From: Patulibacter minatonensis DSM 18081
GTDB taxonomy: Bacteria; Actinomycetota; Thermoleophilia; Solirubrobacterales; Solirubrobacteraceae
DNA: 64,000 nucleotides
NCBI RefSeq assembly: GCF_000519325.1
Contig: NZ_KI912613.1
Location: 3,446,854 to 3,510,853, forward strand
Reading direction: 5' to 3'
The notes below the pieces were generated by a model. That model saw only the letters and a program-made list of their open reading frames with translations, did no database searches and was not told the origin of the DNA. The translations under genes were made by a program, and so were the position numbers. Position 1 is the first letter of the stretch. Every line of letters begins with the position of its first letter. Positions 45,064-53,766 of this stretch are shown here, one piece after another.

Positions 45064-45069
45064 TACGCT
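45064..45069 (+). promoter_or_regulatory. Putative -10 (TACGCT) of leaderless transcript
   Basis: TACGCT, six bases, ATG 45076; matches the arrangement before the upstream paralog, so the promoter was duplicated with the gene. Confidence 0.55.
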
Positions 45070-45075
45070 CTGCCG

Positions 45076-47130
45076 ATGTCCCGCGCGTGGCAGGTCCCGA
45101 GTCCCGATGAGCGCCTGGGGGAGGCCCGGCCAGGGGCGCTCCTGACGGCCGCGGGGGCGGTGCCGCTCGCGGCCGCGGTGCTGATCGCCGTCGGGCTGCT
45201 GCCCTGGGGCGCCCGGCTCGCGGTCGGCGCGGCGCTCGTCGTGCTCGGCCTGCGGATCCGCGCGCTCGAGACGACGACGCTCGGGGCCCGGATCCGTCCC
45301 GCGGTCGCCCGCGCGATCGGGCTCGCGCTGGTGGTCGGGGGCGCGGTGCTCGCCGCGGCGGCGCTCGGGGTCGCGCTGGACGGCGCCCGCCTGGACTCGC
45401 GGACGTCCTTCGAGGGGGAGAACCCGCAGCTCGGGCTCGCCGCGCTCGCCGGCGGGCCGTTCGCCTTCTTCGCGCTCTTCAGCCCGACGCTCGACGCGTG
45501 GGCCGGGGTCGGCTTCGGCGCGCTCCTCGTCGGGGCCGGGGTCGCGCTGGCGCGGACGCTGCGTCCTGCGACGGTCGGCGTGGCGGTCGGGGGCGTCGGG
45601 GTGGCGCTCGCGGTGCTGGCGCTGACCGGCGGCGGGGCGCTCGGGCTCGGCCCCGACGCCCGGGCCGTGGTCTCCGTCCTGCTCGCGCTCGGCGGGGCGG
45701 TCGTCGCCGTGGCCGGGCCGCCCGGGGCGGTGTCGCGGGCGGCGGGGGTCGCCGCGGGACTCGTGCTCGCGCTCCTGACGGGTGAGGCGACGGGCCTGGT
45801 CCAGCTCGCGCTGGGCGGGACGGTCGGTCCGCAGTTCCTCGTCCCGACGCGCGACGGCGCCGTCGCCGGCCTGCTGGTGCTCTCCGCGGCGATCGCGGCG
45901 GTGCTGCTCGTCACGGCCGCCCGGCGCCGCGACCCCGTCCTCGGCGCGCTGCCCGCCGGGGTGCTGCTCCTCGTCCACCCGCTCGACGGCGCGGCCGGCG
46001 AGATCGGGGTGCTGCTCGTGCCCGTGGTGCTCGCCGCGCTCGCGCTCGCCGCGGCCGCGGGCGTGGAGGTCGCGACGCGGATCGTGCCGCGGCCGGCCGC
46101 CCCGGCGGCGGTCGCGGTCGCGCTGGTGGTGCTCCTGGTCGCCGTCGTCGGGGCCTTCGGCGTCCCGGCGTTCAGCGTCTTCTCGGACGGGTCCCTCGAC
46201 TCCGGATTCCGGAGCGGGGTCCTCAACGTCGCGCTCGGGACCCTCGTGGGGCTCGGCCTCGTCGCCGCGATCGCGTTGCGCACCGACGGGGTCGCCGGCG
46301 TCGTCGCGACCGTCGCCGTCCTCGTCGGGCTGCACCTGCTGCACCCGCTGGGGCAGCTCCGCGGCGTCGACGACGACTCGCTCCTGTCGAGCCCCGGGCT
46401 CGCGGTCGTGCTCCCGCTCCTCGAGCTCGCCCTCGGGCTGGCGGTCGCGCGCCGCCACCTCGCGCCGCCCGTCCTGGCGGCCCTGGGGCTCCTGCTGGTC
46501 AGCTGTCTCCAGGCCCTCGCGTTCGGGGTCGGCGACGCCGCCGAGGACGTCAGCGGGATCCTCGTCGTGGGGCTGACGTTCGGTCCCGCGGTCCTGGCGA
46601 TCGTCGCCGCCGCGGGCTACGCCCTGGTCTGCCCGGCACCACGCGTGGTGGGTGCGCAGGCGTTCGCGGTCGGAGCCACCGTCGGAGCGCTGCTGTACGG
46701 GTCGCTGGCGACCGTCTCCCTCGGCTTCGCGGGCGACGGGGACGGGGCGACCCTCGACGGCGGCGGAGCGGTGCTGGCCGTCGGGCTCGCCGTGGTCGCG
46801 CTGCTCGGCGTGACCGTGCTCGCGGCCTCGACGGCCCGCCGGGCGTCGTCGACGATCGCGGTCGCCGCGGCCGGCGTCACCCCGATGCTCGCGATGATGG
46901 TCGCCGCCGTCGCGTCGTCGGTGGCGGACTCGCCGGGCGACGACGACGTCCGGTCGGCGGGATCGGCGGCCCTCCAGGCGGCGGTCGGGTTCGGCGACTC
47001 GGGCAGCGTCCTGGACCGCACCCCGGCCGGCTGGCCGGTGCTGCTGGCCGTCCTCGGGGCCGTGCTCGTGGCGGCGGGCGCGTGGCTGGAGTCGCAGCGA
47101 CCGCTGCCGCCGGACGCACCGGTGGGCTGA
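45076..47130 (+). CDS. Polytopic membrane protein, paralog 2
   Basis: 684 aa, the same architecture as the gene at 42852: MSRAW start, LLPWGAR in the first hairpin, many helices rich in Ala/Val/Leu, a Leu-His-Pro block (VGLHLLHPLGQL versus LGLYFLHPAWTL in the paralog), and a C-terminal soluble loop (DSPGDDDVRSAGSAALQAAVGFGDSG) before a final helix. Conserved but unidentified; perhaps an O-antigen-ligase- or transporter-like integral protein, which I cannot support further. ATG 45076 is supported by the TACGCT-N6 arrangement. Confidence 0.75.
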   Translation: MSRAWQVPSPDERLGEARPGALLTAAGAVPLAAAVLIAVGLLPWGARLAVGAALVVLGLRIRALETTTLGARIRPAVARAIGLALVVGGAVLAAAALGVALDGARLDSRTSFEGENPQLGLAALAGGPFAFFALFSPTLDAWAGVGFGALLVGAGVALARTLRPATVGVAVGGVGVALAVLALTGGGALGLGPDARAVVSVLLALGGAVVAVAGPPGAVSRAAGVAAGLVLALLTGEATGLVQLALGGTVGPQFLVPTRDGAVAGLLVLSAAIAAVLLVTAARRRDPVLGALPAGVLLLVHPLDGAAGEIGVLLVPVVLAALALAAAAGVEVATRIVPRPAAPAAVAVALVVLLVAVVGAFGVPAFSVFSDGSLDSGFRSGVLNVALGTLVGLGLVAAIALRTDGVAGVVATVAVLVGLHLLHPLGQLRGVDDDSLLSSPGLAVVLPLLELALGLAVARRHLAPPVLAALGLLLVSCLQALAFGVGDAAEDVSGILVVGLTFGPAVLAIVAAAGYALVCPAPRVVGAQAFAVGATVGALLYGSLATVSLGFAGDGDGATLDGGGAVLAVGLAVVALLGVTVLAASTARRASSTIAVAAAGVTPMLAMMVAAVASSVADSPGDDDVRSAGSAALQAAVGFGDSGSVLDRTPAGWPVLLAVLGAVLVAAGAWLESQRPLPPDAPVG

Positions 47131-47249
47131 CGCGAGCGTCGGGGGCCGCCCGACCTGGCGGCGGCGCGGTCCGTCGGCCCTCCGCCCCGGCGGACACGGT
47201 TCCGGCCTGCCGCCCGGGACCGGACCCGTCGTCGACGGCCCGGCGCCGG

Positions 47250-47600
47250 TCAGCGCTTGACGAGCACGAAGACGAGCGCGATCGCGAAGCCGATCTGCCC
47301 GAAGCTCAGGGCCGTGCCGAGGTTCGTCGCGCCCGCGATCTCCGCGACCACGGTCGAGCCGGCGAAGGCGCCGACGACGATCGCGCCGTTCTGCCACAGC
47401 GGGCGGCTCTCCGGGAGCTCGGCCTCGTCGCCGTCCGCGCTCCGGGGCGCCGCGCGGCGCCCCAGGAGGCTGCGGCCCTTCGCATCCGCGTCGGTCAGCC
47501 GACGGACGCCGCCCTGCGCGGGCTTCGCCGCGGAGCCACCGGGCGCCGCGGTCTCGCCGGCCGCCCCGCCGTCCGGGCCGTCCGTCGTCGCGTCGCTCAT
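47250..47600 (-). CDS. Small membrane protein coupled to meaB
   Basis: 116 aa. A disordered Gly/Ala-rich cytoplasmic half with basic patch (RRLTDADAKGRSLLGRRAAPR) precedes two membrane helices (NGAIVVGAFAGSTVVAEIAG and GQIGFAIALVFVLVKR). Its ATG overlaps the stop of the MeaB gene (ATGA), so it is translated from the same mRNA. Unknown function. Confidence 0.65.
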   Translation of the reverse strand: MSDATTDGPDGGAAGETAAPGGSAAKPAQGGVRRLTDADAKGRSLLGRRAAPRSADGDEAELPESRPLWQNGAIVVGAFAGSTVVAEIAGATNLGTALSFGQIGFAIALVFVLVKR

Positions 47601-48610
47601 CGGCCGGCACCCGTCGTCGACGGAGCGGGGGCGTCCGTGGGACCTGCGTCGGCGAGCCCCGCGGCCCGCTCGAGCTCCTGCATGAGGATCGGCACCGCCA
47701 GATCATCGCCGGTCTCCGCCAGGACGCGTCGCGCGGCAGGGCGGCCGCCCAGCCCGCGGAGCGCCCGCTCGCCGTGCTCGAGCCGGAAGTCGTCGATCGC
47801 GGTGCGCCTGCGGGCGTCGCGGCGGGCGGTCGCGACGTCCATCGACGCGCGGTGTTCGTCGAGGGTGCCGATCAACTCGTCGAAGCCCTGGGCCGGGGCG
47901 ACGGAGCTGACCGCGACGACCTTCGTCGTGCGGTCGCCCATGGACCGGAGCGCCGAGCGGACGTCGGCCCGCGCGCGCTGGGCGATCCGTCCGAGGTCCG
48001 CCTTCGTGATCACGAGGACGTCCGGGATCTCCATGATCCCGCTCTTCAGGAACTGCAGGACGTCGCCGGACCCGGGCTGGACGATCACGACGACGGTGTC
48101 CGCCACGTCCGCGACGTCGGTCTCGGACTGCCCGACGCCGACGGTCTCGACGATCACGACGTCGAACGCGACGGCCAGCGCCTGCGCGGCGGAGCGGGTC
48201 GCCCACGCCAGGCCGCCGAGGCGGTCCGCCGCGGCGGTCGAGCGGATGAACACCGCCGGGTCCTTCGGGTCGACGAGGATCCGTGCGCGGTCGCCCAGCA
48301 GCGAGCCGCCGGTGCGTCGCGACGACGGGTCGACGGCGAGGACCGCGACCGTGCGGTCGAGCGCCCGGAGGCTGCGCACGAGCTCGGAGAGGAGGGTCGA
48401 CTTGCCGGCGCCGGGCGGCCCGGTGACGCCGACGACGTGGCCCGTGGGCTCGTGGCCGAGCTCGGCGGGGGAGAGCAGCCGGAGCAGCTCGGTGGTCTGC
48501 GCGGTCGCGGCGGGCGTCCGCGTCTCGACGAGGTTCAGGACGGCCGGGGCGGCGGCGAGGTCCCCCTCGCGCAGCCGCCGCGCCAACGTCGCTCCCAGGT
48601 CGTCCCGCAT
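47597..48610 (-). CDS. meaB: MeaB/ArgK-type G-protein chaperone
   Basis: 337 aa. Walker A GVTGPPGAGKST around residues 61-72, switch region VLAVDPSSRRTGGSLLGDRARI, DVVIVETVGVGQSETDVA (switch II) and the base-recognition ITKADL (NKxD-type). MeaB loads and protects the adenosylcobalamin cofactor of methylmalonyl-CoA mutase; no mutase gene lies in the window. TACGAT is seven bases before ATG, without a ribosome site. Links propionyl-CoA metabolism to the lyase and synthase genes. Confidence 0.92.
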   Translation of the reverse strand: MRDDLGATLARRLREGDLAAAPAVLNLVETRTPAATAQTTELLRLLSPAELGHEPTGHVVGVTGPPGAGKSTLLSELVRSLRALDRTVAVLAVDPSSRRTGGSLLGDRARILVDPKDPAVFIRSTAAADRLGGLAWATRSAAQALAVAFDVVIVETVGVGQSETDVADVADTVVVIVQPGSGDVLQFLKSGIMEIPDVLVITKADLGRIAQRARADVRSALRSMGDRTTKVVAVSSVAPAQGFDELIGTLDEHRASMDVATARRDARRRTAIDDFRLEHGERALRGLGGRPAARRVLAETGDDLAVPILMQELERAAGLADAGPTDAPAPSTTGAGR

Positions 48611-48617
48611 TCCCGGG

Positions 48618-48623
48618 ATCGTA
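48618..48623 (-). promoter_or_regulatory. Putative -10 (TACGAT) of near-leaderless meaB transcript
   Basis: TACGAT on the minus strand, seven bases before ATG 48610. Confidence 0.45.
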
Positions 48624-48699
48624 CGGGGCGGGGCCGCCGCGACCGCCCGTCGCCCGGTGCGACCGGCGTTCAACCGTCCGTGTGGCATCGTCGGGCGTC

Positions 48700-49806
48700 A
48701 TGACCGACGACTTCGACGTCCTCCGGCAGCCCCTGAAGCTCGGGGCGCTCGACCTGCCCCATCGCCTCGTGATGGCGCCGCTCACCCGCAACCGCGCGGA
48801 CGAGGACGGCACGCCGAACGCGCTGATGGCCGAGTACTACGGCCAGCGCGCCGGGTCCGCGGCGCTGATCGTCTCCGAGGCCACCTGGGTGACGCAGCAG
48901 GGCAAGCCCTACCCGCGCACCCCGGGCATCGCGACCGATGCGCACCGCGACGGCTGGCGCCTCGTCACCGACGCCGTCCACGCGAAGGGCGGCCGGATCG
49001 TCGCGCAGCTCTGGCACGGTGGCCGCGTCGGCCACCCGGACACGTCGGGGCAGGACCTCGTCTCGGCGTCCGACGTCGCCCTCGACGCGTTGACGATCTT
49101 CACGCCGACGGAGGCGAAGGCCGCCATCCCCGCGCCGCGGCCCCTGACGCTCGAGGAGATCCCCGGCGTCGTCCGGGACTTCGCCGACGCGGCCCAGCGC
49201 GCGATCGACGCCGGCTTCGACGGCGTCGAGATCCACAGCGCCAACGGCTACCTGCTGCAGCAGTTCCTCTCCGACACCACGAACCACCGCGACGACGCCT
49301 ACGGTGGCAGCGCCGAGAACCGGGCCCGCTTCGTCGCCGAGATCGTCGGCGCGGTCACCGACCGGATCGGCGCGGAGCGGACCGGGATCCGGCTGTCGCC
49401 GCTGGCGCCGGCCCACGAGATGGCCGAGGAGGACGGCGGCGACACCTACCGCGCGCTGGCCACGACGATCGCCCCGCTGGACCTCGCGTACGTCCACCTC
49501 CTCGCGCAGCCCGAGCACCCGCTGACGGCCGAGCTGCGCACCGCCTACGGCGCGCCGCTGCTCCTGAACACCGGGTTCGCGAAGCACACCGAGCGCGCCG
49601 AGGCGATCTCCTTCGTCGCCGACGGCCACGCCGACGCGTCCGTCGTCGGGCGGGCGTTCATCGCCAACCCGGACCTCTACGAGCGCTGGTCGCAGGACGC
49701 CCCGCAGAACGAGACGATCTCCAACCTCTTCTACGCCAGCGGTCCGGAGGGCTACACGGACTACCCGACGCTGGCCGAGGCCGAGAAGGCCGTCGGCACG
49801 GCGTAG
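48700..49806 (+). CDS. Old-yellow-enzyme family NADH:flavin oxidoreductase
   Basis: 368 aa TIM-barrel flavoprotein. VMAPLTRNRADEDGTPNALMAEYYGQRAG is the N-terminal FMN strand-turn of the OPR-like group; QLWHGGRVGHP and VEIHSANGYLLQQFLSD give the substrate-binding His and Asn; DASVVGRAFIANPDL binds the FMN phosphate. Reduces alkenes activated by carbonyls or nitro groups. ATG 48700 is chosen over GTG 48682 because it gives the standard N-terminus. It converges on csrA across a GC-rich palindrome. Confidence 0.9.
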   Translation: MTDDFDVLRQPLKLGALDLPHRLVMAPLTRNRADEDGTPNALMAEYYGQRAGSAALIVSEATWVTQQGKPYPRTPGIATDAHRDGWRLVTDAVHAKGGRIVAQLWHGGRVGHPDTSGQDLVSASDVALDALTIFTPTEAKAAIPAPRPLTLEEIPGVVRDFADAAQRAIDAGFDGVEIHSANGYLLQQFLSDTTNHRDDAYGGSAENRARFVAEIVGAVTDRIGAERTGIRLSPLAPAHEMAEEDGGDTYRALATTIAPLDLAYVHLLAQPEHPLTAELRTAYGAPLLLNTGFAKHTERAEAISFVADGHADASVVGRAFIANPDLYERWSQDAPQNETISNLFYASGPEGYTDYPTLAEAEKAVGTA

Positions 49807-49820
49807 GGCGTCCGCGCCGG

Positions 49821-49836
49821 GGTGCGGCGCCGCACC
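49821..49836. terminator. Palindrome between convergent OYE and csrA genes
   Basis: GGTGCGGCGCCGCACC is a perfect 16-base palindrome flanked by GCCGG/CGGC, so it may extend with a bulge; placed between two converging stop codons. Confidence 0.5.
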
Positions 49837-49851
49837 GGCGCCGCAGCGGCG

Positions 49852-50070
49852 TCACGCGCGCTTGGGCACCTGCGGCAGCGTGGCGGGCGCCCCGGCGGCC
49901 GCGCGGTTCTCGTCGCGGACCGCGGCCCACAGCTCCTCGCGGTAGACCGGGACGGAGCGCGGGGCCTCGATGCCGATCTTCACGGCGCCGCCGGCGACCT
50001 CGACGACGGTGATCTCGACGTCGTCGCCGATCATCAGCTTCTCGCCCTCGCGGCGGCTGACGATCAGCAT
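49852..50070 (-). CDS. csrA: CsrA carbon storage/translation regulator
   Basis: 72 aa. MLIVSRREGEKLMIGDDVEITVVEVAGGAVKIGIEAPRSVPVYREEL is the full CsrA fold with the RNA-binding Arg of strand 1 (VSRREGE) and the IEAP-x-x-VPVYREE helix. CsrA represses flagellin and other mRNAs by covering ribosome sites. ATG overlaps the fliW stop (ATGA), the usual fliW-csrA partnership. Confidence 0.95.
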   Translation of the reverse strand: MLIVSRREGEKLMIGDDVEITVVEVAGGAVKIGIEAPRSVPVYREELWAAVRDENRAAAGAPATLPQVPKRA

Positions 50071-50492
50071 CAGGCGGCCACCAACGGGGCGCGGAGCGGG
50101 GCCTCGTCGGCGCGGTTGATGACCTGGTGGCCCGTGCCGTTCGCGAGCAGCAGGGGCGCGCGGAGGTTCGCGGTGAAGTCCTCGACGTTCCCGATCGCGC
50201 GGACGACGACCCACACGTCGACCTGCTCCGGATCGCCGAGTCCGGCGGGGACGTCGCCGTCGTCGAGGACGACGTCGAAGCCCGGGAAGAACGTCTCCGG
50301 CCGCGTGACCGGGAGGGCGATCGACGGGTCGTCGATCGACTGCAGCCACGCGAAGGGGGCGTCGTCGCCGTCGCGGCGCAGGAGCGCCCAGCGGACGCCG
50401 GGCAGCCCGACGAGGCCGTCGGGGAACTCGAGGGTCTCGTCGTCGGTGACGTCGAGGTCGCCGAAGCGAGTGCTCTTGAGGTGGGTGGCCAT
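50070..50492 (-). CDS. fliW: FliW flagellar assembly factor / CsrA antagonist
   Basis: 140 aa. STRFGDLDVTDDETLEFPDGLVGLPG and FAWLQSIDDPSIALPV, then DVWVVVRAIG and TANLRAPLLLANGTGHQVI are FliW signatures. FliW binds CsrA until it is displaced by flagellin, coupling filament assembly to translation. No Shine-Dalgarno before ATG; it is in the flgL-flgK operon. Confidence 0.94.
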   Translation of the reverse strand: MATHLKSTRFGDLDVTDDETLEFPDGLVGLPGVRWALLRRDGDDAPFAWLQSIDDPSIALPVTRPETFFPGFDVVLDDGDVPAGLGDPEQVDVWVVVRAIGNVEDFTANLRAPLLLANGTGHQVINRADEAPLRAPLVAA

Positions 50493-50521
50493 GGAGGTGG
50501 TGGGTCGGGGTGGCGCGCCGC

Positions 50522-51430
50522 TCAGCGCAGGAAGTCCATGAGCGAGGCCTGGACGATGCCCGCGCCGGCCTTCAGGGCCGCCTGGTAGGTCGCCTGCTGC
50601 GTGGCGTACGCGATCATCGTAGAGGCCGCGTCGGCCTCCTCGACGCCGGAGCGCTGGGCGGTCGCGGCCTCCTCGACCTCGACCAGCCGGTCGCTCGCCG
50701 AGATCAGCCGGGTCCCGGTCGCGCCGACCTCGGCCCGCAGGCCGGACAGCGCGTCGAGCTGGGTGTCGAGGCCCTTCAGGTCGGTCGTCCGGAGCGCGTC
50801 GGCGTCCGCGGCGGTCCCGCCGCGCAGGTGCTGCACGATCGTGCGCAGGGCGTCGAGCATCTTGCCGTCGCCGCCGGCCTGGCCGAGCACGCGGCCGGCG
50901 AGGTCCGCGTTGACGGTCACGTGGACCCCGGTGCCGATCGTGCGCAGGACGGAGCCGGAGTCGCCGGAGAACGCGTCGGTGCCGTCCGGGTCGTACGGTC
51001 GGGCCGTCGACGCGCCCGCGAAGACGGGGACGCCGGCGTAGGTCGCGTTCGCCGCGCCCTTCACGGTCTTGATCAGCTGGTCGATCTCCGACGCGGCGGC
51101 GTCCCGCGCCGACTGGCCGCCGGCGTCGTTGCCGGCGCCGACGAGGAGGACCCGCGCGCGCTGCACGGCGTCGCTGATGCCCTGGAGCGCGGAGTCGGAC
51201 GCCTGCTGCCAGCCCTGCGCGTCGGAGACGTTGCGCTTGGACTGCGCGATCTGCGAGAGCTCGGTCCGGAGGTGCATCGCCCGCGTCGTGCCGTACGGGT
51301 CGTCGGACGGCCGGGTGATCTGCTTCCCCGACGTCATCTGCTCGTACGTCGCGGCGAGCCGGAGCTGTCCGGCCTGGAGGTCCCGGAGGACGGTGCGGCT
51401 CATCATGCCGCTGGTGATGCGGAAGCTCAC
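50522..51430 (-). CDS. flgL: Flagellar hook-filament junction protein FlgL
   Basis: 302 aa. FRITSGMMSRTVLRDLQAGQLRLAATYEQMTSGKQITRPSDDP is the conserved N-terminal D0/D1 flagellin-like helix; DAASTMIAYATQQATYQAALKAGAGIVQASLMDFL is the C-terminal partner helix. GTG 51430 has GAGGGA upstream. Placed after flgK as in typical operons. Confidence 0.93.
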   Translation of the reverse strand: MSFRITSGMMSRTVLRDLQAGQLRLAATYEQMTSGKQITRPSDDPYGTTRAMHLRTELSQIAQSKRNVSDAQGWQQASDSALQGISDAVQRARVLLVGAGNDAGGQSARDAAASEIDQLIKTVKGAANATYAGVPVFAGASTARPYDPDGTDAFSGDSGSVLRTIGTGVHVTVNADLAGRVLGQAGGDGKMLDALRTIVQHLRGGTAADADALRTTDLKGLDTQLDALSGLRAEVGATGTRLISASDRLVEVEEAATAQRSGVEEADAASTMIAYATQQATYQAALKAGAGIVQASLMDFLR

Positions 51431-51467
51431 GGGCGGAGTCCCTCGTGGTCGATGGGGCGGCGGGGGC

Positions 51468-52850
51468 TCACAGGCCGACCCGCCCGGTGCGGTTGATGAG
51501 CTGGTCGAGCATCTCGTCCATCACCGAGAGCGTGCGGGCGGCCGCCTGGTAGCCGCGCTGGAAGCGGACGAGGTTCGCCATCTCCTCGTCGATCGCGACG
51601 CCGGACACCGACTCGCGGCGGTCCTGCAGCGCCGTGGCGAGCGACGACGCGGTCTTCTCGGCGGTGATCGACTGCGCGACCTCCGAGCCGACCTGGCCGA
51701 CGAGGGCGGTGTAGTGCTGGTCGGCGACGCCGCCCCGCAGCGCCGCGATCGCGGTGGCGACGTCGTTGGTGCCCGTCGCGCCGGCGACGAACGCCGACAG
51801 CGCGCCGCCCTGGACCGGGTCGACCGCGGCCGCCACGGCGATCGGCGGTCGGGGCGTGCCGGAGACGATCGCCCCCGTCGGGACGGTGAAGATCGCGGCG
51901 CCGCCCGCGGCCTGGTGGACGCCGTTGACCGCGGTGGCCAGCTCGCTCGCCACCTGCGCGATCGACGTGCGGTACGCCGCGACCGGCCCGGTGCTCGAGG
52001 CCACCGACGCCAGGGCGCCGAGCGAGCCGGACCCCGGGTCGCCGGCCGGGAACGCGAGCGTCCACGGCTGGCGCGACTGCGCGCCGGAGACGATCGGCGT
52101 CGGGTCGCTGCCGAGCGACACGTCGATCATCCCGGGGACCGGGTCGCCGTTCCCGTCGAGCGTCGGCTCGACCCGGACCTGCGCGTAGGAGGACAGGGAG
52201 TCGAGGAGGACGTCGCGGCGGTCGAGCAGGTCGTTCGGGGTTTCGCCCCGCGCCGTCGCCTGCCCGATCGCGCCGTTCAGCTGCGCGAGCTCCCGCGCGG
52301 CGAGGTCGATCGGACCGCCCGCCGCGGTGCGCGCGGTCAGCTCGGCCTGCGCCTGCGACTGGACCGTCGCGAGCTGGTCGTCGAGCGCCGAGAACGTCGT
52401 CGCCGTCGCCTTCGCCGTGTCGAGCAGCACCTGCCGGGCCGAGCTCGACGTGGGGGAGTTCGCGACGTCGGACCAGGCGCTCCAGAAGCGGTTCAGCTGC
52501 GCGGAGAGGCCGGTGTCGCCCGGCTCCGCGAACGCGAGCTCCGCCTGGCCGAGCAGCGAGGCCTTCGTGCTCGCCTCGCCGAGCTTCGTGCTCTGCGCGC
52601 GGAACTGCACGTCGGAGAAGCCGTCCCGGATCCGCTGGATCCCGGTGACGCTCACGCCGGACCCGAGCTGCGCCTGGCCGGCCGCGGTCTGGATCGTCAG
52701 CGACGTGGACGCCGTCGTGTCGACGCGCTGGCGCGAGTAGCCGGGCGTGGACTGGTTGGCGATGTTGTGGCCGGTGACGTCGATCGCGCGCTGCTGGGCG
52801 AGGAGGCCCCGCAACGCGGTCTCGACGCCGTGGAAGGACGAGATCGGCAT
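51468..52850 (-). CDS. flgK: Flagellar hook-associated protein FlgK
   Basis: 460 aa. HGVETALRGLLAQQRAIDVTGHNIANQSTPGYSRQRVD is the rod/hook N-terminal motif; SAWSDVANSPTSSSARQVLLD is the FlgK-specific conserved region; DEEMANLVRFQRGYQAAARTLSVMDEMLDQLINRTG is the C-terminal helix. Overlaps flgN by ATGA. Confidence 0.94.
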   Translation of the reverse strand: MPISSFHGVETALRGLLAQQRAIDVTGHNIANQSTPGYSRQRVDTTASTSLTIQTAAGQAQLGSGVSVTGIQRIRDGFSDVQFRAQSTKLGEASTKASLLGQAELAFAEPGDTGLSAQLNRFWSAWSDVANSPTSSSARQVLLDTAKATATTFSALDDQLATVQSQAQAELTARTAAGGPIDLAARELAQLNGAIGQATARGETPNDLLDRRDVLLDSLSSYAQVRVEPTLDGNGDPVPGMIDVSLGSDPTPIVSGAQSRQPWTLAFPAGDPGSGSLGALASVASSTGPVAAYRTSIAQVASELATAVNGVHQAAGGAAIFTVPTGAIVSGTPRPPIAVAAAVDPVQGGALSAFVAGATGTNDVATAIAALRGGVADQHYTALVGQVGSEVAQSITAEKTASSLATALQDRRESVSGVAIDEEMANLVRFQRGYQAAARTLSVMDEMLDQLINRTGRVGL

Positions 52851-53404
52851 CAGGCGCGCAGGTCGAGGCCGTGGCGGTGCAGGGCCACGTTCGCGGCGGA
52901 GCCGGGCGCGGACGACCCGACGACGCGGCGCCCCTCGCCGGGCGGCTCGTACGTCGGCTCGGCCGGCACGCCGCCCAGGTGCATCAGGTGGTCGAGGAAC
53001 GACAGCTCCTGCTGCATCAGCGTGCGGTTGGTGCGGTGCTCGCGGGCGACCTCCTCCATGGCGGCCAGGAGCTCGTCGCTGCGCTCGCGGGCGAGCAGGG
53101 CCTGCTGCGGGTCGACCAGCGAGCAGAGCCCGGTGACCGAGACCTCCCACGGCTCGACGCCGAGCATCGCCGCACCGCGCTGCAGCAGCGCGGTGCGGCG
53201 CTCCTCGAGCGTCGTGCGGAACGTCGACTCGGCCTCGAGCGTGCCGGTGTGGCGGAGCACCGCCGCGACGTCGCGGGCGCGGATCGCGACGCCGAGCTCC
53301 TCGACGGCGGCGCGCAGCCGGACGACGGAGCGGAGCTGCTCGTCGAGGTGCAGCACGAGGTGCGACACGAGCTCGCGGGCGAGGGGCGGGGCGGGCGTGG
53401 TCAC
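52850..53404 (-). CDS. flgN: FlgN-type export chaperone
   Basis: 184 aa, nearly all helical: LARELVSHLVLHLDEQLRSVVRLRAAVEELGVAIRARD, then long helices ending LLAAMEEVAREHRTNRTLMQQELSFLDHLMHL. FlgN binds FlgK and FlgL before export and sits next to them. GTG overlaps the upstream stop (GTGA). Assigned from helical pattern, size and position; sequence identity to named FlgN proteins is weak by eye. Confidence 0.8.
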   Translation of the reverse strand: MTTPAPPLARELVSHLVLHLDEQLRSVVRLRAAVEELGVAIRARDVAAVLRHTGTLEAESTFRTTLEERRTALLQRGAAMLGVEPWEVSVTGLCSLVDPQQALLARERSDELLAAMEEVAREHRTNRTLMQQELSFLDHLMHLGGVPAEPTYEPPGEGRRVVGSSAPGSAANVALHRHGLDLRA

Positions 53405-53766
53405 GAGCGGGTCCCGGTCTGGGGGGTGGACGTCGGGGCGGGGGAGGCCGCGGGTGCGGACGACGTCGGCGTCGCCGCGGCGCTCGCGTCGGTCGTTCCG
53501 GACGTCGCGGCGGTCAGCTGGGCGGCGATGCCGATGCCGCCCGCGGCGGCGAGGGCGTCGGCCATCGTCCCGGGGAGCATGTCCCGGTAGGCGGAGGTCG
53601 CCGCGGAGCCCGCGTCGTCCTCCGGGGCGGCGGTGGCGGAGAGCTGCTTCGTCAGCTGCTCGAGCAGGACGCGCTCGAACTGCTTCGCGGCGCGCTCGGC
53701 GGCGGGGGTGGCGGTCGGCGTGGCGAGGGCCGCCGGGAGGGCGCCGGAGACGGGGACGACGCTCAT
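53401..53766 (-). CDS. FlgJ-like rod-binding protein
   Basis: 121 aa. AAKQFERVLLEQLTKQLSATAAPEDDAGSAATSAYRDMLPGTMADALAAAGGIGIA is the rod-binding N-terminal domain of FlgJ (the E-x-x-LL-x-x-L-x-x-Q and the YRDM...LA-x-x-GGIGIA pattern). The muramidase half of enterobacterial FlgJ is absent, normal outside proteobacteria. Ends with a Thr/Ser/Pro-rich tail. ATG overlaps the flgG stop. Confidence 0.84.
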   Translation of the reverse strand: MSVVPVSGALPAALATPTATPAAERAAKQFERVLLEQLTKQLSATAAPEDDAGSAATSAYRDMLPGTMADALAAAGGIGIAAQLTAATSGTTDASAAATPTSSAPAASPAPTSTPQTGTRS

